Assembly: GCA_020629635.1 (NCBI GenBank)
Contig: JAHDCX010000011.1
Span: 1-64,000, forward strand
Origin: Acidimicrobiales bacterium
Lineage (GTDB): Bacteria > Actinomycetota > Acidimicrobiia > Acidimicrobiales > SHLQ01
Direction of reading: 5' to 3'
DNA length: 64,000 nucleotides
Every line of letters begins with the position of its first letter. The stretch's first letter is position 1. The notes under the pieces are model-generated. The model searched no databases, had not been told where the DNA came from, and worked only from the letters and a program-made list of their open reading frames with translations. Made by a program: the position numbers and the translations under genes. This document shows positions 51,244-59,983 of the stretch, in pieces.

Positions 51244-53661
51244 GTGAAGACCGTGTTCGATTCGCTCGCTCGCCTCGTGACCGCGCACCCTCGGGCTGCA
51301 CTCGGGGTGCTGGCCCTCAGCACTGCGGTCCTCCTCTTCGGGAACACCCTCGTCGGACCGCAAGCCGGCAACGAAGCGTTTCTACCTGCGGACTCCGAGG
51401 TGGCCGTCGCTGCGGAGACCCTCGGAGACGCTTTTCCGGATTCGGCAGGCCTCACCAACGTCACGGTCATCCACCGCGGCGAGTTTCTGACGCCCGACGG
51501 CCTTGCCCAGATCGACAACGTCGTCGCCGCCAGCGTCGACCAACCCGGCGTGTCGGATCGCCTCGCCCTCACCGATCCCATCACCTCGATCGCTGCGGCA
51601 TACAAGCGCGCCCTCGACGTCGAGGATCTCTCCGCCGTGCCGCAGCAACAGATCGATGCCGTTGCTGCGCAGCCCCAATTCGCCATGCTCCTCGACAATC
51701 TGTCGGGCGTCGCCAACGGCGAACCACTCGTGATCTCGAGCATCAAACTTCGGAGCCTCGACGACGCTGCCGGACTCGAGGATGCCGAACTGGCCATCGC
51801 GGAGGTCGCCTCGGGCATCGAGGGGCCGCTCGCCGTTCGAAGCCTCTCGAGTGCGACGATCAACGCCGAGTCGGCCGAATCGTCGTCGTCGTCGATGAGC
51901 CGCCTGATGGTGATCGCCCTCGCCGTGATCGCTGCGCTGCTCTACGTCTTCTTTCGCAAGGGGTCAGACGTTGCACTCTCTCTGGCCGGTTTGGGCATCA
52001 CCATCTTGGGAACCCTCGGTTTCCAGGGCCTGATGGGCCCCGACGGACTTGGCCTCATCGGCTTGCCGAACTCCATCACGACCATGGTGCCGATCATGTT
52101 GATCGGGCTCGTCGTCGATTACTCGATCCAAACGGTTGCCCACTACCGCGAGGTACGAGCGCATGGCGAGTCGGTCGCCGACGCCGCCCGCCACGGACTC
52201 GCCGGAGTGATGTTGCCGCTCGGCCTCGCCGCAGGCACCACGATCATCAGCTTCTTGACGAATCTCACGTCGAGCATTCCGGCGAACGGCGACTTCGGTG
52301 TGGTCGCCGCCTTCGGCGTCTTCTTCGGCCTGTTCACCATGCTCGTCCTCCTTCCTGCCGCGCGCACGCTGCTCGATCAGCGAAACGAACGGAGCGACAC
52401 CCTCACCGTCACTCCCCTCATGGGGGACGCCATCCCGGGGGCTGGCCCACTGGTCGAACGCATCGGCGCGTTCGTCGCGACGAATCCGATGCCGGTGCTC
52501 GCCGCCGCCGGCGTCCTGACGATCGGTCTCGGAGCGGCAGCAACCCAGATCGGAACCGAGTTCAACTCCAACGACTTCCTCCCCTCCGACGGACAATCGA
52601 TCGACGACATCGAGGCCCTCGACGAAGCCCTCGGCGGCCAAACCGAGATCGTGACGGCCCTGATCGAAGCCGAACTCACCGACGACCGGACACTGCGGAA
52701 CATTCTTTCGGTGAGCGAAGCGTTTAGCGATGACCTCACCCGTCCCACGGGAGCGTCGAGCGGAATCACGCTCTCGCTCGGAGCGCTCTTCGACGACTGG
52801 TTGACCGACAGCGGCGAGGAAGGCGACAGGTACGACCCCGAACTCGCCGAGCTCACCGATGGAGTCGATCAAGGACTCACCGTCGACGCAGACGCCGTGC
52901 AAGCCGTGCTCGACCGGCTCGAAGAACTCGACCCGGTCGCCTTCGCCCAGGTCGCGGTCAACGACCCAAACGGCGAGGACAAAACGCTCCTGCAGTTCAA
53001 CGCTCTCACCGGCGACCAGGACCGAACGGCACAGCTCGTCGCCGATCTCGAAGGCCTCTGGTACGGCGACCGCTCCCAGATCACCGCCAGCTCGGGGGAG
53101 ATCGTGGCGCTCGAGGTCACGCAGGCGATGACCGACGGCCAGACAGTGTCGATCGCCGTCACGATCCTCGCCGCCCTGATCGTGTTGATGCTGTTCTTCT
53201 GGATCACCGAGTTCCGACCGATGCTCGCTGTCATCGCCGTGTCGCCGATCCTGCTGGTCCTGCTGTGGGTGCTCGGGACGATGACCATTCTCGGCATCTC
53301 GTACAACGTCGTCACCGCATTGATCACGGCCCTGTCGATCGGGATCGGCGTCGACTACACGATCCACATCATCCACCGATTCACCGAAGAGCTGAACTCG
53401 GGCAAGTCGCTGATCGACGCGACCACGACAACCTTGTCCACCACCGGGTCGGCGTTGATCGGATCGGCGTTGACCACCGCGCTCGCCTTCGCGGTCCTGC
53501 TGTTCAGCCCTCTCGTGCCGTTTCAACAGTTCGGCCTGGTGACCGGCGTGACCATTCTCTATGCCCTGCTCGCATCGATCATGGTGGTCCCACCGATGCT
53601 GATCGTCTGGGCGGCGTACCATCGCTGGCGCGAGGACATGGACACGAGGACCAGCGCATGA
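51244..53661 (+). CDS. RND/MMPL-family exporter
   Basis: 805 residues, 12-TM MMPL-like RND protein. TM1 begins VTAHPRAALGVLALSTAVLL. Two homologous halves each have a large extracytoplasmic loop and an inner TM bundle (MVPIMLIGLVVDYSIQTVAH and LITALSIGIGVDYTIHIIHR contain the conserved VDY of the family). MMPL proteins export lipids or hydrophobic compounds by proton motive force. GTG 51244 has GGGAG upstream; an earlier TTG lies in the operator. The stop overlaps the next ATG (ATGA). Confidence 0.87.
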   Translation: MKTVFDSLARLVTAHPRAALGVLALSTAVLLFGNTLVGPQAGNEAFLPADSEVAVAAETLGDAFPDSAGLTNVTVIHRGEFLTPDGLAQIDNVVAASVDQPGVSDRLALTDPITSIAAAYKRALDVEDLSAVPQQQIDAVAAQPQFAMLLDNLSGVANGEPLVISSIKLRSLDDAAGLEDAELAIAEVASGIEGPLAVRSLSSATINAESAESSSSSMSRLMVIALAVIAALLYVFFRKGSDVALSLAGLGITILGTLGFQGLMGPDGLGLIGLPNSITTMVPIMLIGLVVDYSIQTVAHYREVRAHGESVADAARHGLAGVMLPLGLAAGTTIISFLTNLTSSIPANGDFGVVAAFGVFFGLFTMLVLLPAARTLLDQRNERSDTLTVTPLMGDAIPGAGPLVERIGAFVATNPMPVLAAAGVLTIGLGAAATQIGTEFNSNDFLPSDGQSIDDIEALDEALGGQTEIVTALIEAELTDDRTLRNILSVSEAFSDDLTRPTGASSGITLSLGALFDDWLTDSGEEGDRYDPELAELTDGVDQGLTVDADAVQAVLDRLEELDPVAFAQVAVNDPNGEDKTLLQFNALTGDQDRTAQLVADLEGLWYGDRSQITASSGEIVALEVTQAMTDGQTVSIAVTILAALIVLMLFFWITEFRPMLAVIAVSPILLVLLWVLGTMTILGISYNVVTALITALSIGIGVDYTIHIIHRFTEELNSGKSLIDATTTTLSTTGSALIGSALTTALAFAVLLFSPLVPFQQFGLVTGVTILYALLASIMVVPPMLIVWAAYHRWREDMDTRTSA

Positions 53662-55271
53662 ATCGCCTTCGAGACGCCCGAATCGCGGTCGCAGCCGCCG
53701 CCGCCTGGTCGGTGTTCGACGCGCTCGTCCACGTCGCCGTCGACATGGTGGAGCCGCTGCGCATCATGGGGAACGTCGTCGGCGTCGCAGCGGCAGCGAC
53801 CGTGTGGGCGGCCCTCCGTCACCGACCGAAGCCCGCGGCCGTGGTTTCGGGACTCGCCGCAGGCGCCATCCTCGGGTTGAACGTTGCGTGGCTGATGACC
53901 GACGGCGCGCTGCGAGTCCCCAGCTTCGTGTTCATCACGGTGGCCGTCGGCCTCTTCGTTTGGGCGACGTGGCAATTCCTCTCCGAGGTGGGTCGTGCCT
54001 CGAGCGCCACCTCTGTGCCGCGGATGTGGTCGGCGGGGGCGATCGTTACGGGACTGGTCGCCGTCGTCGCCGGCGTGGCCTACGGCTTCCTCTCGACACC
54101 GATCCGCCAGCTCCACGACGACCGGCTCGTCGATGCCGACTACTGGCGCGACGAGCTCGTGATCCTCTCTGCGGGCATGGGGTTCGACAACATCATCGGT
54201 GTCCCCGACGACGACCTCGAGACCGTCCGAGAAGCGCTTGGCAGCTACGCGGCGAATCCCGATTGTGTCGACGACGACGACCCACTCGTGACCACTCAGA
54301 CATCAGGGGGCCTCGGCCTGTTCATCCGCGGGTTTGCCGACTACGACGACGGACTGCCGATCGTGATGAGCTGGCCGGTGCTGACCTCGACGATGCACCC
54401 CGAGGACTTCTTGTTCACGTTGAACGACGGCTCGCAGGTCATGCCCAACTCCGTGACAATGGTGCCGAACTGGGAGCTCAACGAGCGGAACACCCTCGTG
54501 ATGTTCGGCGACTTCGGGAACCGAGGCGTCGGCGACGAGCCGGGCACGTTGTTCCCGGTCAAGCTCGAACTCGTCGACGACGGGACACCGCTGATGTTCG
54601 TCGGACCCGGCGGCCAGGTGAAGAGCGGCGTCGGGCTCACGTGGGAGACCGACACCTCGCCGTACGAGTCGGGACCGAAGCTCGTCGGGGCGAAACTCAA
54701 TCGGATCGGCGACGAACCGTCGCCTGGAGAGGGCGGCGTGAGCCTTCTCGAACGGATCATTCTGCCGAATGACGAGCACGCCCTCTACGGGGGCGGCGAC
54801 TTCAAGATCCGGATCCTGACCACCGGCGGGTTCTCACCCGATGGGATGACCGGCGTGACCCCCGATCAGTACTCGGACTTCTTCCGCATCCACGCCACCG
54901 GCCCTGATGGCGAGACCGTGTTGATGACCGACACGGGGGTCGATTACGAGCTCGACGGCGGAACGTTGCGCGTTGTCGGGTTGTCGGATCTCGGCAAGCC
55001 GGCAGGCGACGGCGTCCACTACGACGATTGCTACGCCGAAGACTCCGACAACTACATCGACATCATCCTCGAAGGTGACGAAGCTGCCGCTCGTGGCCTG
55101 ACTCACCTCGAGATCCCGGCGGGCGAGGACGGCTACCTGTCGTTCTACAACCCGGGCGGACCCGGCCTCGAACCCTTCCCCGACGTGCGGTACACCGCAC
55201 CCGGGCCACCCGACCTCGAACCGATCATCCACGCGCTCGACGACCCGATGCGGGTCAGCTACGAACCCTGA
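53658..55271 (+). CDS. Membrane protein with large extracytoplasmic domain, RND partner
   Basis: 537 residues with N-terminal TM segments (VVGVAAAATVWAALRHRPKP region, VPSFVFITVAVGLFVWATWQ, IVTGLVAVVAGVAYGFLSTP) and a 360-residue outer domain (TMHPEDFLFTLNDGSQVMPN, VMFGDFGNRG, DYELDGGTLRVVGLSDLGKP). No enzyme motif recognised. ATG 53658 overlaps the RND stop, so it is probably an accessory or periplasmic-side component of the exporter. Function otherwise unknown. Confidence 0.7.
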   Translation: MNRLRDARIAVAAAAAWSVFDALVHVAVDMVEPLRIMGNVVGVAAAATVWAALRHRPKPAAVVSGLAAGAILGLNVAWLMTDGALRVPSFVFITVAVGLFVWATWQFLSEVGRASSATSVPRMWSAGAIVTGLVAVVAGVAYGFLSTPIRQLHDDRLVDADYWRDELVILSAGMGFDNIIGVPDDDLETVREALGSYAANPDCVDDDDPLVTTQTSGGLGLFIRGFADYDDGLPIVMSWPVLTSTMHPEDFLFTLNDGSQVMPNSVTMVPNWELNERNTLVMFGDFGNRGVGDEPGTLFPVKLELVDDGTPLMFVGPGGQVKSGVGLTWETDTSPYESGPKLVGAKLNRIGDEPSPGEGGVSLLERIILPNDEHALYGGGDFKIRILTTGGFSPDGMTGVTPDQYSDFFRIHATGPDGETVLMTDTGVDYELDGGTLRVVGLSDLGKPAGDGVHYDDCYAEDSDNYIDIILEGDEAAARGLTHLEIPAGEDGYLSFYNPGGPGLEPFPDVRYTAPGPPDLEPIIHALDDPMRVSYEP

Positions 55272-55310
55272 GTCCGGTTGAACGTCCCCCTTGGTTGGGT
55301 TCGGGGTTGA

Positions 55311-57386
55311 ATGACCGCCATGTCTCGTCACAGACGCTCCACGTTGCTCGCCGTACTGGCCGGGGTCTTCCTTCTTGGCGCCACGATCATGGTCTTCGCC
55401 CAGGACCGTCTCTTCGACGCAGATGACTTCGCCGTCACCCTCAGCTCGACCCTCGAAGACCCCGCGGTCAACGAGTATCTCGCCGACGAGGTGAGCGCAG
55501 CGTTGATCGCCGAGGTCCCCGATCTCGCCGTGAGCGGGCCACTTCTCGCCGACGTCACCGGATCCGTGCTCCAGTCAGACACCGCCAAGGGCATCGTCGA
55601 GTTCGCGGCGGTCGAAGCCCACCAGGTGGCATTCGAGGGCGGAGAAGGAACGCTGCTGCTCGAGCTGTCGGACCTTGCCGTCGCCGTGCAGGGTGCACTC
55701 CAGGGCATCAGCCCGGAGCTGGCCGACGCCATCCCGGAGGAGGTGGAGACGCTCACCGTTGCCCTCAGCACGGGAGACCTCACCGCCGACACCGTTCGGC
55801 TGGCCGAACGGCTCCGGTTCGCAACCGTCGTGCTCGTCGTGATCGCCGTCGCCTTGATCGCGGCGCTGCTCTTCACCGAGTCGGCACTTTTCGCTGGTCT
55901 CGCCCGCGTCGGGGCCATGTTCGGCGTCGTCGGGTTCGGCGTGGTCGTCATCGTGGCCGTCGGCGCCGCGATCGCCGCAAGCTACGGATTGACGCCGCTC
56001 CAGTCCGAGGCCATCGTTGGCATCTGGTCGGTCGTCCTCGGCGACCTTGCCCGTTGGGGGTGGACGCTCGCCGTGACGGGTGCCGTCCTCGCCGGCCTCG
56101 GTTGGGCGGTCGACACGGCCGACGACGTGGCCACCCGTGCCCGAGACCTGCTGAGCCGCGTCATCACACCGACCTCTCGGAGAGCGAGCATCGTTCGCAC
56201 GGTGGCACTGTGGGCGGTGGCGTTGTGGGCCATCTTCGAGCCCGCATCACTGGTCACCACCGGCGTCCGAGGACTCGGGCTCGCGCTCGGCGTGTTCTTG
56301 TTGGCCGAGTTGGTGGATCGCCTCGGGCTCCGAGACCGCTTGCGTCGCGCCCAGGAGCGAGTCGACCGGACGGGCGGCCCGCTCTCGCCTGGCCAGATCG
56401 GGACCCGCTTTGGCTGGAGTGCGCTGGTCGTCGTGGTGCTGGGCGTGGCCGCCACATTGCTGCTCGCAAGTGATGACGACGCGTCGGCGCTCGGCGACCC
56501 AGACGCATGCAACGGCCACGTCGAGCTGTGCGACCGAAGACTCGATGAGGTCACGATGGCGGCGGCACACAATTCGATGTCGTCGACCGCCACCGACTTC
56601 TACCTGCCGAACCACCTGATCCCGATGCGGTCGATGCTCGATCTCGGTGTGCGCGGCTTCATGATCGACACCGTCTACGGCCGGACGGCCGAGGACGGCA
56701 CGGTCCGGACCAGCCTCGGGCTCGGCGAGGTCGAGTCGCTCGACGAGGAGGCGCGCCGCGCTGCGGAGGCGGTTCAGGCTCGACAGACCGGTGACCTCGG
56801 CGAGGAGATGGTCTTCCTCTGCCACGGCTTCTGCGAGATCGGCTCGCTCGATGCCGTGGCCGAACTCGAGGTCCTGGCGGAGTGGCTCGACGCCAACCCC
56901 CGCGAAGTCGTGGTGGTCATCGTGCAGGACGAGACGAGCCCGCCCGACACCGCCCAGATGTTCGTTGACGCCGGCCTCGAATCCTCGATCGCCACACTCG
57001 TTCTCGACCAGCCGCTCCCGACCCTCGGCGAGATGATCGAGTCGGAGCGGCGAGTCGTGGTGATGGTCGAGAACGACGGATCGGGGATCGATTGGCTGCA
57101 CGACGCGTTCGCGTTCAGCCAGGAGACGCCGTTCAGCTTTGCCTCAGCCGAGGAGTTCAGTTGCGAGGCGAATCGCGGCGACCCCGATGCCCCGCTGTTC
57201 GTCGTCAACCACTTCATCACGTTGGCGCGCGCCAGCAACCAGACGATCAACGACCTCGACGTACTGCTCGATCGAGTCGAGGACTGTGCGGCGGCCAGAG
57301 GCCTGCACCCCAATCTGTTGTCACTCGACTTCGTCGGCCAGGGCGACGTGATGGAGGTCGTCGACCGACTCAATGGCGTCGACTGA
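55311..57386 (+). CDS. Membrane protein with PI-PLC X-like phosphodiesterase domain
   Basis: 691 residues. An N-terminal TM helix and outer domain (about 1-150) are followed by further TM helices (FATVVLVVIAVALIAALLFT, VGAMFGVVGFGVVVIVAVGA). The C-terminal PLC-X-like domain has DEVTMAAAHNSMSS (catalytic His), LGVRGFMIDTVYG, EMVFLCHGFCEIGSLDAV (second His) and EVVVVIVQDE. This matches PLCXD-like phosphodiesterases. It may cleave phospholipid head groups at the outer face. ATG 55311 or 55320 is possible. Confidence 0.72.
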   Translation: MTAMSRHRRSTLLAVLAGVFLLGATIMVFAQDRLFDADDFAVTLSSTLEDPAVNEYLADEVSAALIAEVPDLAVSGPLLADVTGSVLQSDTAKGIVEFAAVEAHQVAFEGGEGTLLLELSDLAVAVQGALQGISPELADAIPEEVETLTVALSTGDLTADTVRLAERLRFATVVLVVIAVALIAALLFTESALFAGLARVGAMFGVVGFGVVVIVAVGAAIAASYGLTPLQSEAIVGIWSVVLGDLARWGWTLAVTGAVLAGLGWAVDTADDVATRARDLLSRVITPTSRRASIVRTVALWAVALWAIFEPASLVTTGVRGLGLALGVFLLAELVDRLGLRDRLRRAQERVDRTGGPLSPGQIGTRFGWSALVVVVLGVAATLLLASDDDASALGDPDACNGHVELCDRRLDEVTMAAAHNSMSSTATDFYLPNHLIPMRSMLDLGVRGFMIDTVYGRTAEDGTVRTSLGLGEVESLDEEARRAAEAVQARQTGDLGEEMVFLCHGFCEIGSLDAVAELEVLAEWLDANPREVVVVIVQDETSPPDTAQMFVDAGLESSIATLVLDQPLPTLGEMIESERRVVVMVENDGSGIDWLHDAFAFSQETPFSFASAEEFSCEANRGDPDAPLFVVNHFITLARASNQTINDLDVLLDRVEDCAAARGLHPNLLSLDFVGQGDVMEVVDRLNGVD

Positions 57387-57390
57387 ACGA

Positions 57391-57475
57391 ATGGGGTCAA
57401 GTCTGACATAGCAAGAGGTTGCGTTGCGCCCACTCCCTTAGGTGGAACCTCTTGCTATGTCAGACTTGACCCCAT
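57391..57475. terminator. Perfect inverted pair of type B repeats, bidirectional-terminator-like
   Basis: Arm 1 at 57391-57420 (ATGGGGTCAAGTCTGACA...), 25-nt loop, arm 2 at 57446-57475, an exact complement over 30 bp. It lies precisely between convergent genes (PLC-like ends 57386, CIA30 gene ends 57476), the place expected for a bidirectional terminator. Confidence 0.8.
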
Positions 57476-58204
57476 TTATGCGCAGGCGTCGATCCAGTGG
57501 ACTTCGAGGCGGAAGGGGCCGTCGATCCCGTCGGCGAGGATGATGCCGACCTCGGTGATCTGGGCGGGGTCGATTGGCGCGTCGTCGACGGGGGTGCCGA
57601 AGAACCGGGGGTCGAAGGTGTCGAGGGCGACCTCGACCTCCTGCCAGTCTCCGGCACCAGCGAGCGGGATGGCACCGAAGTGGTTGACCCGCCGATCCCG
57701 CCCGTCGACCGCGTCGTCGATGATGAACTCGTACGAGCGCTCGTCGCTTCGGGCGGCGATTCGGAGCGTGCTCGCTGACGACAGGTCGACGTCGGTCATG
57801 ACGCCACGGATCGACGAGAAACCCCCGCCGTTCGTGTTGATCAGGCCTTCGTAGAGGAGGCGCCCGTCGACGATGCCCGCCACCCCGTCGGACAGGCCAC
57901 CCATCACGCCGTCGTTCACGATCCGCCAATGCGTTGCGGTCTCGTCGAGCGAGAAGTCGGCAATACGGATGCAACCCGGTGCCGGTGGAGCCACGGTCGA
58001 CGATGCTGTGGTCGTGGAGGTTCGTTCCGGGACGGTCGTCGTTGCTGCCTCTGTCACCGTCGTGGTGGTGGCCGGCTCAGTTGTCGTGCTTGAGGTCGAT
58101 GGAATCGTTGAGGATGCCGCGCTCTCCTCCGCGACGGCAGGCAGCTCGGCCCCGGATGCGCAACCGGACGCCACAACGACAAGGGCGAGCAGGAGTCGGC
58201 GCAT
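57476..58204 (-). CDS. Lipoprotein with CIA30/NDUFAF1-like domain
   Basis: 242 residues: MRRLLLALVVVASGCASGAE has the lipobox with Cys about residue 15, then a Thr/Ser-rich linker (TSSTTTEPATTTTV) to residue 75. The rest is a galactose-binding-like CIA30 domain (WRIVNDGVMGGLSDGVAGIV, GGGFSSIRGVM, DRRVNHFGAIPLAGAGDWQE, GIILADGIDGPFRLEVHWID). Mitochondrial CIA30 assists complex I; bacterial lipoproteins with this fold likely bind sugars. The stop TAA abuts the type B repeat. Confidence 0.78.
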   Translation of the reverse strand: MRRLLLALVVVASGCASGAELPAVAEESAASSTIPSTSSTTTEPATTTTVTEAATTTVPERTSTTTASSTVAPPAPGCIRIADFSLDETATHWRIVNDGVMGGLSDGVAGIVDGRLLYEGLINTNGGGFSSIRGVMTDVDLSSASTLRIAARSDERSYEFIIDDAVDGRDRRVNHFGAIPLAGAGDWQEVEVALDTFDPRFFGTPVDDAPIDPAQITEVGIILADGIDGPFRLEVHWIDACA

Positions 58205-58267
58205 GTCCGTCGACGGTACGGCGGTGGACGAGGGCGAGATTGCCTCAACCGGCGTAGCGTCGATGGG

Positions 58268-58726
58268 GTGGAGCTTCCGGTCTTCGATGAGATCGCCGAG
58301 TATGTGCGGGCGATGGTGCCCGATGAGCTGGGCGAACTCCGGCTGCGATCGCATCGACGCGGTGTGAAGATCTGGTTCGACACCGACAAGGCCCCCATGG
58401 AGCACTACGAAGCACAGCTCTTGGCGCGACGTCATGTCGACGGCAAGAGCGGGATGGCGGTGGAGGTCGGGTTCCACGCCGAACATCCGAGCCGCGAGCG
58501 CAACGAAGACGTCGTCGCTGGCCTGATCGAGGTCGAGGACGAGTGGCGCAAACAACTCGGGGGAGAGGCGGAGGCCGGGCTGTTCTTCGGGGCCGACAAC
58601 TGGACGCGCCTCTCCGAGGCGTGGATCGAACCCGACGTCGACGACCCCGAGTTCGCCTTCGAGGTGGCGAGCCGAACGGTCGACTACCTGACCGTCATCG
58701 AGCCCATCCGCCGCCGGATTGGATAG
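58268..58726 (+). CDS. Hypothetical protein
   Basis: 152 residues from GTG 58268: FDEIAEYVRAMVPDELGELR, HRRGVKIWFDTDKAPMEHYE, GMAVEVGFHAEHPSRERNED and LFFGADNWTRLSEAWIEPDV. Conserved-looking mixed alpha/beta with many Glu and Asp, no motif recognised. It ends 10 bp before the Sua5 gene on the same strand, probably one transcript. Confidence 0.55.
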   Translation: MELPVFDEIAEYVRAMVPDELGELRLRSHRRGVKIWFDTDKAPMEHYEAQLLARRHVDGKSGMAVEVGFHAEHPSRERNEDVVAGLIEVEDEWRKQLGGEAEAGLFFGADNWTRLSEAWIEPDVDDPEFAFEVASRTVDYLTVIEPIRRRIG

Positions 58727-58736
58727 ACAACGAGCC

Positions 58737-59804
58737 GTGCCGTCCGCCGTCCGTCTCGTTGTCGATCCCGACGCTCCCGACCCGTCGCTCATCGCCAAGG
58801 CGGGAGCGACGCTGAAGGCGGGCAAGCTCGTCGCCATCCCGACCGAGACCGTGTACGGGCTTGGCGCAAACGCGCTCGATCCCGCGGCGGTCCAGGCGAT
58901 CTTCGCGGCGAAGGGTCGGCCCGCGTCCGACCCGCTGATCGCCCACGTCGATGGCCCGGAGCTGTTGGCGATGGTCGCAGCGACTCCGATCCCCGACCAC
59001 GCTCGCTTGTTGACGGAGGCTTTCTGGCCCGGTCCGCTGACGATCGTGGTCCCCCGCCACCCTGACCTGCCGTCCGCCGTGACCAGCGGCCTTCCCGACG
59101 CGGCGGTCCGCTGCCCGGCACACCCTGTCGCCTCGGCGATCATCACCGCCGCCGGCGTTCCGATCGCCGCCCCAAGCGCCAATCGTTTCAGCCGGGTGAG
59201 TCCGACGTCGGCCGACCACGTCCTGGCCGATCTCGGTGATCGGATCGACATGGTCGTCGATGCGGGCCGATCCGAGCACGGGCTCGAATCGACCGTGGTC
59301 GGCTTCGACGCCGACGGCGCAATCGTGCTTCGCCATGGCGCCATCCCGCTCGAAGCGCTTGCCAAGTTCGTCCCGACGCGCATGCTCGGCGACAGCGGCG
59401 ACCGCAACAAGTCGAAGGCTTCGCCCGGCCATGACGAGCGCCACTACTCGCCGCGCACGCCTACCGTCACGGTGGCCGCCGAGCTTCTCTCGGACGCCTC
59501 GGAAGACGAGCTCGCGACGCTGGACAGGCCCGGCGTGATCTACGCCGGATACGACGATTCGGACACTCCGCTCCCCCACCGATGGACGTTCGTGTCCCTC
59601 GGCAGGCGATCGACGATCGCCGCCGTCGCCCACGACCTCTACGACACGCTCCGGTCGATGGACAGAGACGACGTCGAGCTGATCATCGTCGAACTAACGG
59701 GCGGCGACGGGCTCGGACGAGCGGTCGACGATCGCCTCACTCGGGCTGGGTCGAGTCGCATCATCGACGACCTCGCCGCGCTGGCTGATGCGATTGCATC
59801 CTGA
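58737..59804 (+). CDS. tsaC: L-threonylcarbamoyladenylate synthase (Sua5 type)
   Basis: 355 residues. The YrdC domain (1-200) has LKAGKLVAIPTETVYGLGAN, IFAAKGRPASDPLIAHVD (KxR motif) and VPIAAPSANRFSRVSPTSAD. The C-terminal Sua5 domain carries SPGHDERHYSPRTPTVTV and LYDTLRSMDRDDVELIIVEL. The enzyme makes threonylcarbamoyl-AMP for t6A37 of tRNA reading ANN codons. GTG 58737 was selected at the family N-terminus. Confidence 0.9.
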   Translation: MPSAVRLVVDPDAPDPSLIAKAGATLKAGKLVAIPTETVYGLGANALDPAAVQAIFAAKGRPASDPLIAHVDGPELLAMVAATPIPDHARLLTEAFWPGPLTIVVPRHPDLPSAVTSGLPDAAVRCPAHPVASAIITAAGVPIAAPSANRFSRVSPTSADHVLADLGDRIDMVVDAGRSEHGLESTVVGFDADGAIVLRHGAIPLEALAKFVPTRMLGDSGDRNKSKASPGHDERHYSPRTPTVTVAAELLSDASEDELATLDRPGVIYAGYDDSDTPLPHRWTFVSLGRRSTIAAVAHDLYDTLRSMDRDDVELIIVELTGGDGLGRAVDDRLTRAGSSRIIDDLAALADAIAS

Positions 59805-59955
59805 GATCAGCGACCAAGCGTCGCCCCCGGCGCAATCGCGGGTGGCGCGGCATTGAGCTGATCCTCTGGTTGCTGCCGGCGCGGTCCAGCCATTTGACAT
59901 CCGTAGTTCACGGGCCCAAAAATTGTTGAGAAATCAACGGTTCCAGGTAGCGAAC

Positions 59956-59976
59956 CGAACACCTGTTCGTTATACT
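59956..59976 (+). promoter_or_regulatory. LexA/SOS box with promoter for the HNH gene
   Basis: CGAACACCTGTTCG at 59956-59969 is an exact match to the actinobacterial SOS box CGAACnnnnGTTCG. It is followed immediately by a -10-like TATACT at 59971-59976 and the ATG at 59984. The box overlaps the promoter spacer, as expected for repression by LexA. Mycobacterial 13E12 (DUF222-HNH) genes are similarly SOS-regulated. Confidence 0.75.
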
Positions 59977-59983
59977 CGAATGT

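Noticed and set aside
51959-51974. GGGGTCAGACGTTG resembling the type A repeat core
   Set aside because: It lies within the RND coding sequence, encodes the expected KGSDVALS region and has no palindromic partner.
51964-53622. 552-residue minus-strand frame
   Set aside because: Antisense to the RND exporter; composition is His/Arg/Asp-rich as in other shadows.
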